Source: FEN-1297 sp021817845 (GTDB taxonomy: Bacteria; Bacteroidota; Ignavibacteria; Ignavibacteriales; Ignavibacteriaceae). Taken from it: a DNA stretch of 64,000 bases. How positions within the stretch are numbered: the first letter of the stretch is position 1; every line of letters starts with the position of its first letter. Positions 26,873 to 35,979 of this stretch are shown here, piece after piece. The DNA is taken from NCBI GenBank assembly GCA_021817845.1, contig JAKAFW010000012.1, positions 1 through 64,000 of the forward strand, read 5' to 3'. The translations under genes and the position numbers were made by a program. Under the pieces are notes generated by a model. It had not been told where the DNA came from. It ran no database searches and saw only the letters and a program-made list of their open reading frames with translations.

Positions 26873-28783
26873 ATGGCACCAAAACAAATGACCTCTGAAA
26901 AACATGAATTTAAGGCTGAGATAAAGCAACTTCTGGATATTCTCGTTCATTCTCTTTATACGAGCAGAGAAATATTCTTAAGAGAATTAATATCTAATGC
27001 TTCAGATGCGCTTGATAAATTGAGGTTTGAATCAACTAAAGGAACCGACATTCTCGATAAAGAATTACCACTCGAAATAAAAATAAATTTTGACGAGAAG
27101 AAGAAATTATTAACTATTTCCGATACCGGAATAGGTATGACGAAAGAAGAATTAATAAATAACATAGGTACAATTGCAAAATCCGGGTCGGCTGAATTTT
27201 TGAAACAGTTAAAAGATAACAAATCAGATGTGAATAATATTATTGGAAAATTCGGCGTGGGATTTTATTCCGTGTTTATGGTTGCCGAAGAAGTGGTCAT
27301 TAAAACAAAGTCATTTCAAAAGGATTCTCCGGAAGTTGAATGGAAATCCGATGGACTTGGAAATTATGAGATTGAAGAAATTAATAATGATCTAAAACGC
27401 GGTACGATAATAGAAATTCATTTAAAAGAGGATGCAAAGGATTTTGCCGAAAAGTATCGACTTGAATCAACTATCAAAAGACATTCGAATTTCATCTCAT
27501 TTCCTATCTATCTGGAAAATGAAAAGATTAATACAATATCTGCGCTTTGGCGGGAACCGAAAAATAAAATTACTAAAGAAGAGTACACCGAGTTTTACAA
27601 ATTCTTAAGCTACGATAGCGAAGAGCCGATGGATACTATCCATGTCACCGTCGATGCCCCAATACAATTTAGTGCCCTACTTTTTGTTCCTAAAAAGAAT
27701 TTTGATTTATTCGGGTTCAACCGCGAAGATTACGGTTTAGATCTATATGTCCGTAGAGTATTGATTCAACACAAAAATAAGGATTTGCTGCCGGAATATT
27801 TAAGCTTCGTAAAAGGTGTTGTGGATTCGGAAGATTTACCTCTGAATATCTCAAGAGAGACTTTACAGGAAAATGTGATCTTCACGAAAATTGCAAACAG
27901 CATTACAAATCAGGTGCTCTCGTACCTCCTGAAAAAAGCAAAAGACGAACCTGAAAAATATGCTGAGTTCTGGAAGGAACACGGAAGAGTCTTTAAGCTT
28001 GGCTACAGCGATTTTACAAACATGGAGAAGTACTCACAATTATTGAGATTTAATTCTTCAACCAGTAGCAATGCTGATCAACTAACCGGACTCGAAGATT
28101 ATGTCTCAAGGCTAATTGATGGGCAAAAAGAAATTTATTATGCTTTCGGAAATAGCCGGGATGCAATAGCCGTCGATCCTCATCTTGAAATTTTTAAACG
28201 GAAGGGAATTGAGGTTATTTACCTCTATGATCCGATAGATGAATTTGTTGTTACATCAATTAGAAAATTTAAGGATTTTGATTTTAAGTCGGTCGATTCT
28301 ACAGAGCTTAATAAATTGGAACAGTTAAAAGATGTTTCAGAAAAAGAAAACAAATTTCAAAGTCTTGACAATGATGATGAAAAGCAATTCGACAGCCTTC
28401 TTGCAAAAATAAAAGCAATTCTCGGCGACCGGGTTACGGAAGTAAAAGAATCAAAACGATTAAGTGATTCTCCGGCATGTGTAGTTAGTGCAGAAGAGGG
28501 CATGTCTGCTTCAATGCAGAAAATTTTACGCTTGACGAATAAAGATATATCGGTTCAGAAAAAAGTCTTTGAAATAAATAAAGACCATAAACTTATTAGA
28601 AATCTTTTAAAGATATTTAAGTCAAATTCAAACGATGAATATATTTCAAACGTAGCTGAAGAATTGTATGAATCGGCACTGTTGCTTGAAGGAAGTTTGA
28701 ATGACCCTTACAAACTTGTAAAAAGAATGAACCAAATGCTTGAACAATCAAGCGAATGGTACACAGAAGTAAAAAAACTGTGA
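26873..28783 (+). CDS. htpG: Molecular chaperone HtpG (Hsp90)
   Basis: A 636-residue Hsp90. The GHKL ATPase domain shows ELISNASDALDKLRF (Glu and Asn for Mg-ATP), SDTGIGMTKEELI and GKFGVGFYSVFMVA. The middle domain includes SFVKGVVDSEDLPLNISRETLQ, and the C-terminal dimerisation region ends the protein. HtpG cooperates with DnaK and ClpB in remodelling aggregated clients, which agrees with the neighbours on both sides. It lies 48 bases upstream of clpB. Confidence 0.97.
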   Translation: MAPKQMTSEKHEFKAEIKQLLDILVHSLYTSREIFLRELISNASDALDKLRFESTKGTDILDKELPLEIKINFDEKKKLLTISDTGIGMTKEELINNIGTIAKSGSAEFLKQLKDNKSDVNNIIGKFGVGFYSVFMVAEEVVIKTKSFQKDSPEVEWKSDGLGNYEIEEINNDLKRGTIIEIHLKEDAKDFAEKYRLESTIKRHSNFISFPIYLENEKINTISALWREPKNKITKEEYTEFYKFLSYDSEEPMDTIHVTVDAPIQFSALLFVPKKNFDLFGFNREDYGLDLYVRRVLIQHKNKDLLPEYLSFVKGVVDSEDLPLNISRETLQENVIFTKIANSITNQVLSYLLKKAKDEPEKYAEFWKEHGRVFKLGYSDFTNMEKYSQLLRFNSSTSSNADQLTGLEDYVSRLIDGQKEIYYAFGNSRDAIAVDPHLEIFKRKGIEVIYLYDPIDEFVVTSIRKFKDFDFKSVDSTELNKLEQLKDVSEKENKFQSLDNDDEKQFDSLLAKIKAILGDRVTEVKESKRLSDSPACVVSAEEGMSASMQKILRLTNKDISVQKKVFEINKDHKLIRNLLKIFKSNSNDEYISNVAEELYESALLLEGSLNDPYKLVKRMNQMLEQSSEWYTEVKKL

Positions 28784-28831
28784 TTAGTTGGTAATCGAAT
28801 TTAAATTCGACACCTAGGAAGGTAGAAAATT

Positions 28832-31465
28832 ATGGCATTTAATCTTAGCAGGTTAACTGTAAAAGCACAAGAGGTCGTTCAATCGTCTCTTGAGATTGCT
28901 CAAAATTATAATAATCAAATTGTGGAACCGGAGCATATACTTGCTGCGCTAATTCAGGAAACTGGAAATATTGCCGATACAATTATTCAAAAAACAGGAG
29001 GAAATATTTCGCGTTTAAAAGTCAAAACTAATGAGCTTCTTGAAAATCTTCCCAAGGTAAGCGGTTCAGGCTCTGGTAATCAGCAAATGTCCAGCGCGGC
29101 GTTTAAGCTTTTTGATATTGCCGCTGAAGAGGCAAGAGCATTAAAAGATGAGTTTGTTTCGACCGAACATATTCTGCTTGCACTTTCTTCATCAGAAGGA
29201 AAGGCAGGTCAGCTTTTACGCGATAATGGAATTTCTCACGAAGAAACTCTTTCGGCATTAAAAGATGTTCGTGGTAATCAAAGAGTAACCTCGCAAAATC
29301 CCGAAGACACGTATCAAGCATTGAAAAAATACGGAAACAATTTGAACGAGCTTGCTCAAGCGGGCAAGCTTGACCCAGTAATCGGAAGAGATGAAGAGAT
29401 CAGAAGAGTGCTTCAAGTGCTTTCAAGAAGGACAAAAAATAATCCTGTTCTAATAGGTGAACCTGGTGTTGGTAAAACAGCAATTGCCGAAGGAATAGCA
29501 CAACGTATTATTTCGGGCGATGTACCGGAAAATTTAAAGTCTAAAACTATCATGGCTTTGGATATGGGAACACTTATTGCCGGCACTCAATTCCGCGGGC
29601 AATTTGAAGAAAGAATCAAAGCAGTAATTAAAGAGGTTGAAGAATCGAACGGTGAAATAATACTTTTTATAGATGAGCTTCATACACTTGTCGGTGCCGG
29701 AGCTGTTTCAGGATCAATGGACGCTGCGAATATATTAAAACCGGCATTGGCACGCGGAGAGCTTCATGCAATAGGGGCAACTACATTAAATGAATATAAA
29801 AAGTATATCGAAAAAGATGCTGCTCTTGAAAGAAGATTTCAACCGGTGCTTATAACGGAACCTTCGGAAGAAGATACAATTTCAATTTTACGCGGACTGA
29901 AAAATCGTTATGAAGTTCATCATGGGGTCAGAATTACTGATAGTGCTATTATAGCCGCAACTCAATTGTCAAGCAGATATATCACGGATAGATTTCTTCC
30001 TGATAAAGCAATTGACCTGATTGATGAAGCCGCATCAAAATTAAGAATTGAAATTGATTCAATGCCTGAGGAGCTTGATGTAATTGAAAGAAAAATTAAG
30101 CAGCTGGAGATAGAAAATGAAGCTTTGAAAAGAGAAAAAGACGAAGCTTCTGTAAAAAGACTGGTTGAACTAAAAGAGGAGATGAGTGAACTTGTAGAAG
30201 GTAGAAATAAGCTTAAGCTTCATTGGGAACTTGAAAAGGAAAAAATACAAAAAATAAGAGCGATGAAAAGTGAAGTAGAAGGAGCAAAACTTCAAGCTGA
30301 AAAATTTGAAAGGGAAGGCGACCTAGGAAAAGTTGCTGAGCTTCGTTATGGGAAAATTTCTTCTCTGGAAAAGGAACTTCAGAAGGAAACCGGTAGCCTC
30401 TCTGAAATTCAAAAAAATCAGAGAATGCTTAAAGAAGAAGTTGATGCCGAAGATATTGCGGAAGTTGTTGCGAAGTGGACCGGAATTCCGGTAAGTAAAA
30501 TGCTGGAGAGCGAAAGGACAAAACTTTTAAAGTTGGAAGAGGAACTTCATTCAAGAGTTGTCGGGCAGGATGAAGCAGTAAACGCAGTGGCAAATGCTAT
30601 TAGAAGATCGCGGACAGGATTACAGGATGCAAACCGTCCAATCGGTTCATTTATTTTTCTTGGTACTACTGGAGTTGGAAAGACAGAACTAGCGCGAGCA
30701 CTTGCAGAATATCTTTTTGATGATGAACATGCAATGATCAGAATTGATATGTCCGAATACATGGAAAAATTTTCCGTATCAAGATTAATTGGAGCGCCGC
30801 CGGGATATATCGGATATGAGGAAGGGGGACAATTAACCGAGGCTGTTAGAAGAAGGCCATATTCAGTTGTGCTCCTTGATGAAATTGAAAAAGCACATCC
30901 CGATGTTTATAATATTCTTCTTCAAGTTTTAGATGACGGAAGATTAACAGACAATCAAGGCCGCACGGTTAACTTTAAGAACACAATAATTATAATGACG
31001 TCAAACTTGGGTTCGCATTTGATACAGGAGAAGCTTGGACATATATCGGAAGATCAAATTGATGATGCAATGGGTGAGCTTCATTCAAAGTTGGTAGAAC
31101 TGCTAAGAAAAACCATTCGCCCCGAATTTTTAAATAGAATTGATGAAGTAGTTTTATTCAAGCCACTATCGCAGAAAGAACTTAGAGAAATTGTTGACAT
31201 ACAAATTAAGCGCGTAGAGAAAATGCTCGGAGATCAAGAAATGCTTCTTGATGTAAATGATGAAGCAAAAGATTGGCTTGCAAGATTGGGTTATGATATA
31301 ACATTCGGAGCGCGCCCGCTAAAAAGATCGATTCAAAAGCATCTTATTAATCCGCTTTCGCAGGAAATATTAGCCGGAAAATTTTCCGGCGGAGATAAAA
31401 TTTATGTTTCTGTCGGGTTAAAGGGGAAGCTTGAGTTTAAAAAGGAGTTGGTGAAGGCAAAATAA
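28832..31465 (+). CDS. clpB: ATP-dependent disaggregase ClpB
   Basis: An 877-residue Hsp100. It has the double Clp N-repeat (about 1-150), AAA+ module 1 with Walker A GEPGVGKTA and FIDELHTLVGAG, a coiled-coil middle domain (about 400-530) rich in Glu and Lys that contacts DnaK, and AAA+ module 2 with GTTGVGKTE and LLDEIEKAHPDV. Presence of the middle domain separates it from ClpA and ClpC. The ribosome-binding site GGAAGG stands upstream of the ATG. Last gene of the chaperone island; it ends convergently with a membrane protein gene. Confidence 0.97.
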   Translation: MAFNLSRLTVKAQEVVQSSLEIAQNYNNQIVEPEHILAALIQETGNIADTIIQKTGGNISRLKVKTNELLENLPKVSGSGSGNQQMSSAAFKLFDIAAEEARALKDEFVSTEHILLALSSSEGKAGQLLRDNGISHEETLSALKDVRGNQRVTSQNPEDTYQALKKYGNNLNELAQAGKLDPVIGRDEEIRRVLQVLSRRTKNNPVLIGEPGVGKTAIAEGIAQRIISGDVPENLKSKTIMALDMGTLIAGTQFRGQFEERIKAVIKEVEESNGEIILFIDELHTLVGAGAVSGSMDAANILKPALARGELHAIGATTLNEYKKYIEKDAALERRFQPVLITEPSEEDTISILRGLKNRYEVHHGVRITDSAIIAATQLSSRYITDRFLPDKAIDLIDEAASKLRIEIDSMPEELDVIERKIKQLEIENEALKREKDEASVKRLVELKEEMSELVEGRNKLKLHWELEKEKIQKIRAMKSEVEGAKLQAEKFEREGDLGKVAELRYGKISSLEKELQKETGSLSEIQKNQRMLKEEVDAEDIAEVVAKWTGIPVSKMLESERTKLLKLEEELHSRVVGQDEAVNAVANAIRRSRTGLQDANRPIGSFIFLGTTGVGKTELARALAEYLFDDEHAMIRIDMSEYMEKFSVSRLIGAPPGYIGYEEGGQLTEAVRRRPYSVVLLDEIEKAHPDVYNILLQVLDDGRLTDNQGRTVNFKNTIIIMTSNLGSHLIQEKLGHISEDQIDDAMGELHSKLVELLRKTIRPEFLNRIDEVVLFKPLSQKELREIVDIQIKRVEKMLGDQEMLLDVNDEAKDWLARLGYDITFGARPLKRSIQKHLINPLSQEILAGKFSGGDKIYVSVGLKGKLEFKKELVKAK

Positions 31466-31476
31466 GAGTCTATTTT

Positions 31477-31896
31477 TTATATTACATGTTTAGAAGGGGA
31501 TGATACAGTTGAGCTTTTGAGCCTGAAAAGGAGATATGGAGAAATAGTAGTCCATAATAAAACTATAACCCAAAGACGTCCATCAAGAAAATTATAATCA
31601 TGCAAAAGCTTTTCCCACGGGTGACCCATTACGAAATGTCCGAATATGAATTCGAAAACAATTGTGATTGTTAACCAAAAAACTCCGACTCGAATCGCTT
31701 CCGCAGTTGAGGACAATTTAAGCCAGGGCAGAATTAACCACACATAGATTCCAAAGAATATTATAAAACTTAATGCCGATAATTGATGAGCTTCAAGCTC
31801 GCTGAGGTATAACCGGAAAACGAACTGTCGTAGTGAACCATTACCAATCGCAATAATGATTCCTGGAAGCCAAGCAAGAAAATATTTCCATTTCAT
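31477..31896 (-). CDS. Small integral membrane protein of unknown function
   Basis: A 139-residue protein with about four hydrophobic helices (residues 5-20, 42-60, 70-90 and 107-125) and a basic C-terminal tail. The helix pairs are linked by short polar turns; VFEFIFGHFVMGHPWEKLLHDYN with its two conserved-looking histidines is the most distinctive part. I recognise no named family. It lies alone between clpB (convergent) and the adhesin gene. A membrane protein is seen; a function is not. Confidence 0.7.
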   Translation of the reverse strand: MKWKYFLAWLPGIIIAIGNGSLRQFVFRLYLSELEAHQLSALSFIIFFGIYVWLILPWLKLSSTAEAIRVGVFWLTITIVFEFIFGHFVMGHPWEKLLHDYNFLDGRLWVIVLLWTTISPYLLFRLKSSTVSSPSKHVI

Positions 31897-32000
31897 ATCG
31901 AAAATATATTTTACAATTTAGGGAATAATTTATGTGGCAAATTTAGCAAAATGATATACTCGAATGAATTACTTTCCTTTATACTGCTTAGAATATAAAG

Positions 32001-32030
32001 AAATAGCATCCTTCCGGAAGGATGCTATTT
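32001..32030. terminator. Perfect 30-bp palindrome, bidirectional terminator candidate
   Basis: The 15-base arm AAATAGCATCCTTCC is followed directly by its exact reverse complement, so RNA from either strand would fold to a long hairpin with an A-run before and a T-run after. It stands 35 bases past the stop of the adhesin gene (minus strand) and just upstream of the membrane protein gene. Ending the adhesin transcript is the likely job. Confidence 0.7.
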
Positions 32031-32064
32031 CTTGAGGGTCAATTACAATCTAAATTTTCAATCA

Positions 32065-34365
32065 TTATTTCATCAAGATCATCTTCTTAATGGAGACATA
32101 GTCATTAGTGGATAACCGGTAAAAATAAATTCCACTTGGTAAATTGCCGGCATTAAATTGTACAGAATAAGATCCTGGCGTATATTCTTTATTAATCAAA
32201 GTGGCAATCTTCTGTCCAATAATATTAAAGATGGAAATATTGACCGCCTCGCTCTTTGCAACAGTAAAGGAAATTACTGTAGATGGATTAAAAGGATTAG
32301 GATAATTCTGTTCAAGGTTGAATTGTTTAGGGACAAGTTGCTTGTTTTCAACATTTGTTAATCCAGTTTGATGACTAGCAACAAGCCAATAAGAGGGAGA
32401 AACGCTTCCTACCAACCCCGGCATGCTAGCTTGAGATGCTGAGATAACAGTAGCAAAATTTGCTATGTTTACCGTATTTATTACATTTCCGTCAAAAAGA
32501 TTTATATTCATTTGTCCCGCTCCATAGAAGCAGCGAACAATCACTTGTCCATTGACCACACCCGAAGGAAAGTCCAATACAGAATTAGGCGCTAAAATGG
32601 AAGCCATAACATTTATGTATGAAATATGTATTGTATCGGCTTGCGGGAAATTTAAAAGCACTTTGTCTATTGTTGTTCCTGTAACGTCAAACCCGCCTTT
32701 CATAGTAACATTCTTGCCTAAAATATTAACAATTACGGTTGAACCGTTTGGAGCATCAATCGTAAAATTATTTGCGTTTGAGACTAAGGCACCGTCGACG
32801 TTAAAAACATTTAAAGTATCATTATGTCCGTCAAGCTCAACGTGGTTGTATTCATCCATTACAGTATCGGTGCTTACAAGTGCGGAAAGTTGATTGGATA
32901 AATTTTGCAGATGGGTTCTTGCTTGTCCGAAATCAATTACAGAATCTTTAACAATACCGCTATCGGCAGTAAATTGGGTAGTAGTTGTAATGAAATTTTG
33001 GTAAACAGCTCTTCCATTTATTACGGCACCACTTATAAAAGTCAAATGATTACCTACGACAAGCACATTGCCTGAATTAGGTGGGAGTTCATATCCAACG
33101 CTATATTTTTGCAAATCTGCATACCCACCGATTGCCGCTTTTCCTTGAGTATCTGAAGAAGGCTGGATTAAAGTATCCAGTACGAATAAATTAAATCCAC
33201 TAGCAGCGCCAAGGTCATAAGTTAAAGAAGGAACATTATTGTAGTCTACTTTTACTTTTATCAATAGTGATGTGGAATCGTTTGCTGCAATGGTACCGGC
33301 ATTCCAAACTCCTGTTGTTGGATCATAAACGCCTGAAGGAGTGGCTGAAACAAAGTCGAGCAAAGATGATAATTGATCTGAAATTTTTACATTCTGTGCG
33401 TCTCCGTTCCCGGTGTTCTTTACTAGAATAGTATAATTTATGATATCGCCGTTAACGGCATTATTTTTATCAGCAGTTTTAGTAACAACCAAATTATATG
33501 AACTTGACCAGTTAACTATTTGCGAAATTGTTCTGGTTGCTGTTGTTGGGGTTGCAAGTATTAATTTTTGCTTTCCGTTTGGATCCGCAACGTTATAATA
33601 TTTTGTCCCGGAAGGAATTCCGACGATACCGGTAGCAGTAAGCGTAGCGGTTGTTTGGCTTGCCGTCGGAGTTAAAGTAATCAGTGGTGTAACTCCATCA
33701 ACACCAGTACTAATTGTTGTTTGGCTTAATGTGCCCTGAGTAGTTGTGAGAGTAATTTGAACATTAGGCATAGCCAATCCTTGATTGTTGAAAGCCTGTA
33801 CGGTAAAAGTAACGGGCGAACCGGTTGTAAAGGATTGAGCGGGAATATTTATTACAAAAGTTTTAAGACTGTAGCCGTGAGCATTTGTATAAGCATCATT
33901 TAATATCTCAGCAACTCGTTGTTTAATATCTGAAATATTGCTATGATTTTGTCCTGAGAGTGTGTTAATATTCAAACTATCCGTCAAATGCCAAAGAGCT
34001 AATTGTACAGCTGCTGCTTCACGATGAACATCACTTAGCATATTTGGGTAAGATGTCTTAAATGGATAATAATTATTTAGAATATATGATAGCGTATCAT
34101 TTGTTGACTCAACGTCTTGATAATTGCTGTTATATGCCATGTGATGATAAAGATCGATGCAATATAAACTAGTAGAATGACCGTCAACTTCGGCTGAATA
34201 GGTTCCGGTAAAATATGTATCGTTTACAGGTGCGGGTATATAAATACCTACGCCGATGTTTTGCCCAATAACTTGCGAGATACTTTTTATCTTTGCGTTA
34301 ATAAGGGTGCTTATCGCGATTATAAAAACCGCTATGGTTAGTATGAATGTATATTTGAATTTCAA
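32065..34365 (-). CDS. Thioester-domain surface adhesin with type IX secretion sorting domain
   Basis: A 766-residue exported protein. After a signal peptide (to about residue 24) comes a segment like the Cys-Gln thioester domains of surface adhesins: Cys69 in SLYCIDLYHH and Gln121 in AVQLALWHLTD are placed to form an internal Cys-Gln thioester. Next are an Ig-like repeat (about 170-285), a DUF11-type repeat (VVTKTADKNNAVNGDIINYTILVKNTGNGDAQ...) and a choice-of-anchor-A-like domain (KAAIGGYADLQKYSVG to about 660). The last 75 residues are a type IX sorting domain: NYPNPFNPSTVISFTV, GSYSVQFNAGNLPSGIYFYRL and a basic end (KKMILMK). It would be exported by Sec, passed through the type IX machinery and fixed to the surface, where the thioester could bond covalently to an amine. 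The bonding is inferred. Confidence 0.82.
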   Translation of the reverse strand: MKFKYTFILTIAVFIIAISTLINAKIKSISQVIGQNIGVGIYIPAPVNDTYFTGTYSAEVDGHSTSLYCIDLYHHMAYNSNYQDVESTNDTLSYILNNYYPFKTSYPNMLSDVHREAAAVQLALWHLTDSLNINTLSGQNHSNISDIKQRVAEILNDAYTNAHGYSLKTFVINIPAQSFTTGSPVTFTVQAFNNQGLAMPNVQITLTTTQGTLSQTTISTGVDGVTPLITLTPTASQTTATLTATGIVGIPSGTKYYNVADPNGKQKLILATPTTATRTISQIVNWSSSYNLVVTKTADKNNAVNGDIINYTILVKNTGNGDAQNVKISDQLSSLLDFVSATPSGVYDPTTGVWNAGTIAANDSTSLLIKVKVDYNNVPSLTYDLGAASGFNLFVLDTLIQPSSDTQGKAAIGGYADLQKYSVGYELPPNSGNVLVVGNHLTFISGAVINGRAVYQNFITTTTQFTADSGIVKDSVIDFGQARTHLQNLSNQLSALVSTDTVMDEYNHVELDGHNDTLNVFNVDGALVSNANNFTIDAPNGSTVIVNILGKNVTMKGGFDVTGTTIDKVLLNFPQADTIHISYINVMASILAPNSVLDFPSGVVNGQVIVRCFYGAGQMNINLFDGNVINTVNIANFATVISASQASMPGLVGSVSPSYWLVASHQTGLTNVENKQLVPKQFNLEQNYPNPFNPSTVISFTVAKSEAVNISIFNIIGQKIATLINKEYTPGSYSVQFNAGNLPSGIYFYRLSTNDYVSIKKMILMK

Positions 34366-34548
34366 TTTTAATCTCCAACGATATTGTTTTTTATTTTCTA
34401 TGCTATAATTAGACCAAATGCGCGAGCGTTAAAACTGATTGGAAATCAAGGTATTTAAAAAAAGTTTTGTCTTAGAATGGAACTATTTATCAAATTGAGG
34501 TTGTTTAACCAGGAGTTATAGAATAGTAGGAATAATTGAAAAGTTAAA

Positions 34549-35979
34549 TTATAATTTCTCTTTTTGTCCATCTGTATGGAGATTAAATCCCTTTTTCTCC
34601 ATCTTGCCCCAGGCGCGGTTGCCCGCGATATAATCAATGGTAGCTTTAAACCGCCACCACGTTACAAGTTGACGATAGCCAAAGTTCTCAAACAATGCAG
34701 CACCAAACAAAACAAAAAGGTCTTTTAGTCGTGGGTATTTCTTAAATGATATTTCTTCTAAAATTACTGAAAGAATTGAAAGCACTATTCCATACAGAAT
34801 TACAGCAGATAAAAATGCAAAAGCAAATGGAGTAGAAACAACATTAAAAATAAAAGAGAAGAAAAAAACAAAATAACCGGTTATTTCTATCAGAGGTCCT
34901 ATCATTTCAAAAAAGACATAATACGGAAAGCCAATTAAACCTAAAGCGCCGTACTTTGGATTGAATAATAATTTCATGTGAAGTCTTAGGCTATCGATCG
35001 TTCCTTTTTGCCAGCGGATTCTTTGGCTGCGAAGAATTTTTAATCGCTCAGGCACTTCTGTCCAACAGACGGGGTCTGGGATAAATGTAATTTTTGTTTC
35101 CGGTTTATCTTTTCTAAATACGCTATGCATACGTAAAATTATTTCCATATCTTCTCCGATAGAGCCTTCTCTATAACCGCCGATATTTATTAGCGCATCT
35201 CTTGAGAAGCAGCTAAAAGCTCCAGAAATAATCATTACGCTGTTCAAAACATCAAAGCCATTTCTTCCAAATAAGAATGCTCTTAAATACTCAACCGTTT
35301 GGAAGCGCGCCAGCCAGGAATTAGCAAGACCTATTTTTACCATATTGCCATGATTTATTTTGCATCCATTGGCAACTCTGATAGTGCCTCCGACTGCGAT
35401 AATATTTTCATTTTCCATAAACGGGCGAACGATTTTTAATAAACAGTCTCTTTCCAATATTGAATCGGCATCAATAACAGTAATCAAGGGGTTTTTTGCG
35501 ATGTTTATACCTGCATTTATAGCATCTGCCTTTCCGCCGTTAATCTTATCCACAACAACCAGGAAAGGATATTCGTGTGACATATACACTGCTTTAATCT
35601 GTTTTGATTGCAACTTGTAAAAAGGGATAAATGACACCTGGCGAATTGAAAAATTGTTAAATATTTTTTCCAGCGTTTTATCAGTAGAACCATCATTAAC
35701 AATTACTAGTTGAAAATCAGGATATTCCAATTGCAATAAAGACATAATGCTGTCAACGATAGTATTCTCTTCATTAAATGCGGGGACAATTACTGAAATT
35801 GATTTATAGTTTTGGAATTTAAAAATTTTTTTAAGATCAATATACACCATCTTTTGTTTGTATTGCAGAATTCTTTTAAATGATAAAATATTTAAAAGTA
35901 AATAGATAGTTCCAATAGAAATTGAGTAGGCTAAAAGAAAATAATTATAAGCGAGAACTATATAAAATATATAAATCAT
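34549..35979 (-). CDS. Processive family-2 glycosyltransferase, membrane-bound
   Basis: A 476-residue polysaccharide synthase-like protein. It has an N-terminal membrane helix (1-30), a cytoplasmic GT-A domain and three to four C-terminal helices (about 340-440). The full D,D,D,QxxRW signature is present: Asp96 in VNDGSTD, Asp170-Ala-Asp172, Glu276-Asp277 and QRIRW at 319-323. These motifs are those of cellulose, hyaluronan and poly-N-acetylglucosamine synthases, which join polymerisation to export. The polymer is unknown. Its start codon overlaps the HEAT gene stop by four bases, so it is translated with it. No PilZ domain is seen. Confidence 0.9.
   Translation of the reverse strand: MIYIFYIVLAYNYFLLAYSISIGTIYLLLNILSFKRILQYKQKMVYIDLKKIFKFQNYKSISVIVPAFNEENTIVDSIMSLLQLEYPDFQLVIVNDGSTDKTLEKIFNNFSIRQVSFIPFYKLQSKQIKAVYMSHEYPFLVVVDKINGGKADAINAGINIAKNPLITVIDADSILERDCLLKIVRPFMENENIIAVGGTIRVANGCKINHGNMVKIGLANSWLARFQTVEYLRAFLFGRNGFDVLNSVMIISGAFSCFSRDALINIGGYREGSIGEDMEIILRMHSVFRKDKPETKITFIPDPVCWTEVPERLKILRSQRIRWQKGTIDSLRLHMKLLFNPKYGALGLIGFPYYVFFEMIGPLIEITGYFVFFFSFIFNVVSTPFAFAFLSAVILYGIVLSILSVILEEISFKKYPRLKDLFVLFGAALFENFGYRQLVTWWRFKATIDYIAGNRAWGKMEKKGFNLHTDGQKEKL

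Noticed and set aside
34455..34637. 60-codon frame at the 3' end of the glycosyltransferase gene
   Set aside because: Overlaps the conserved glycosyltransferase in another frame, and has no homologous look.
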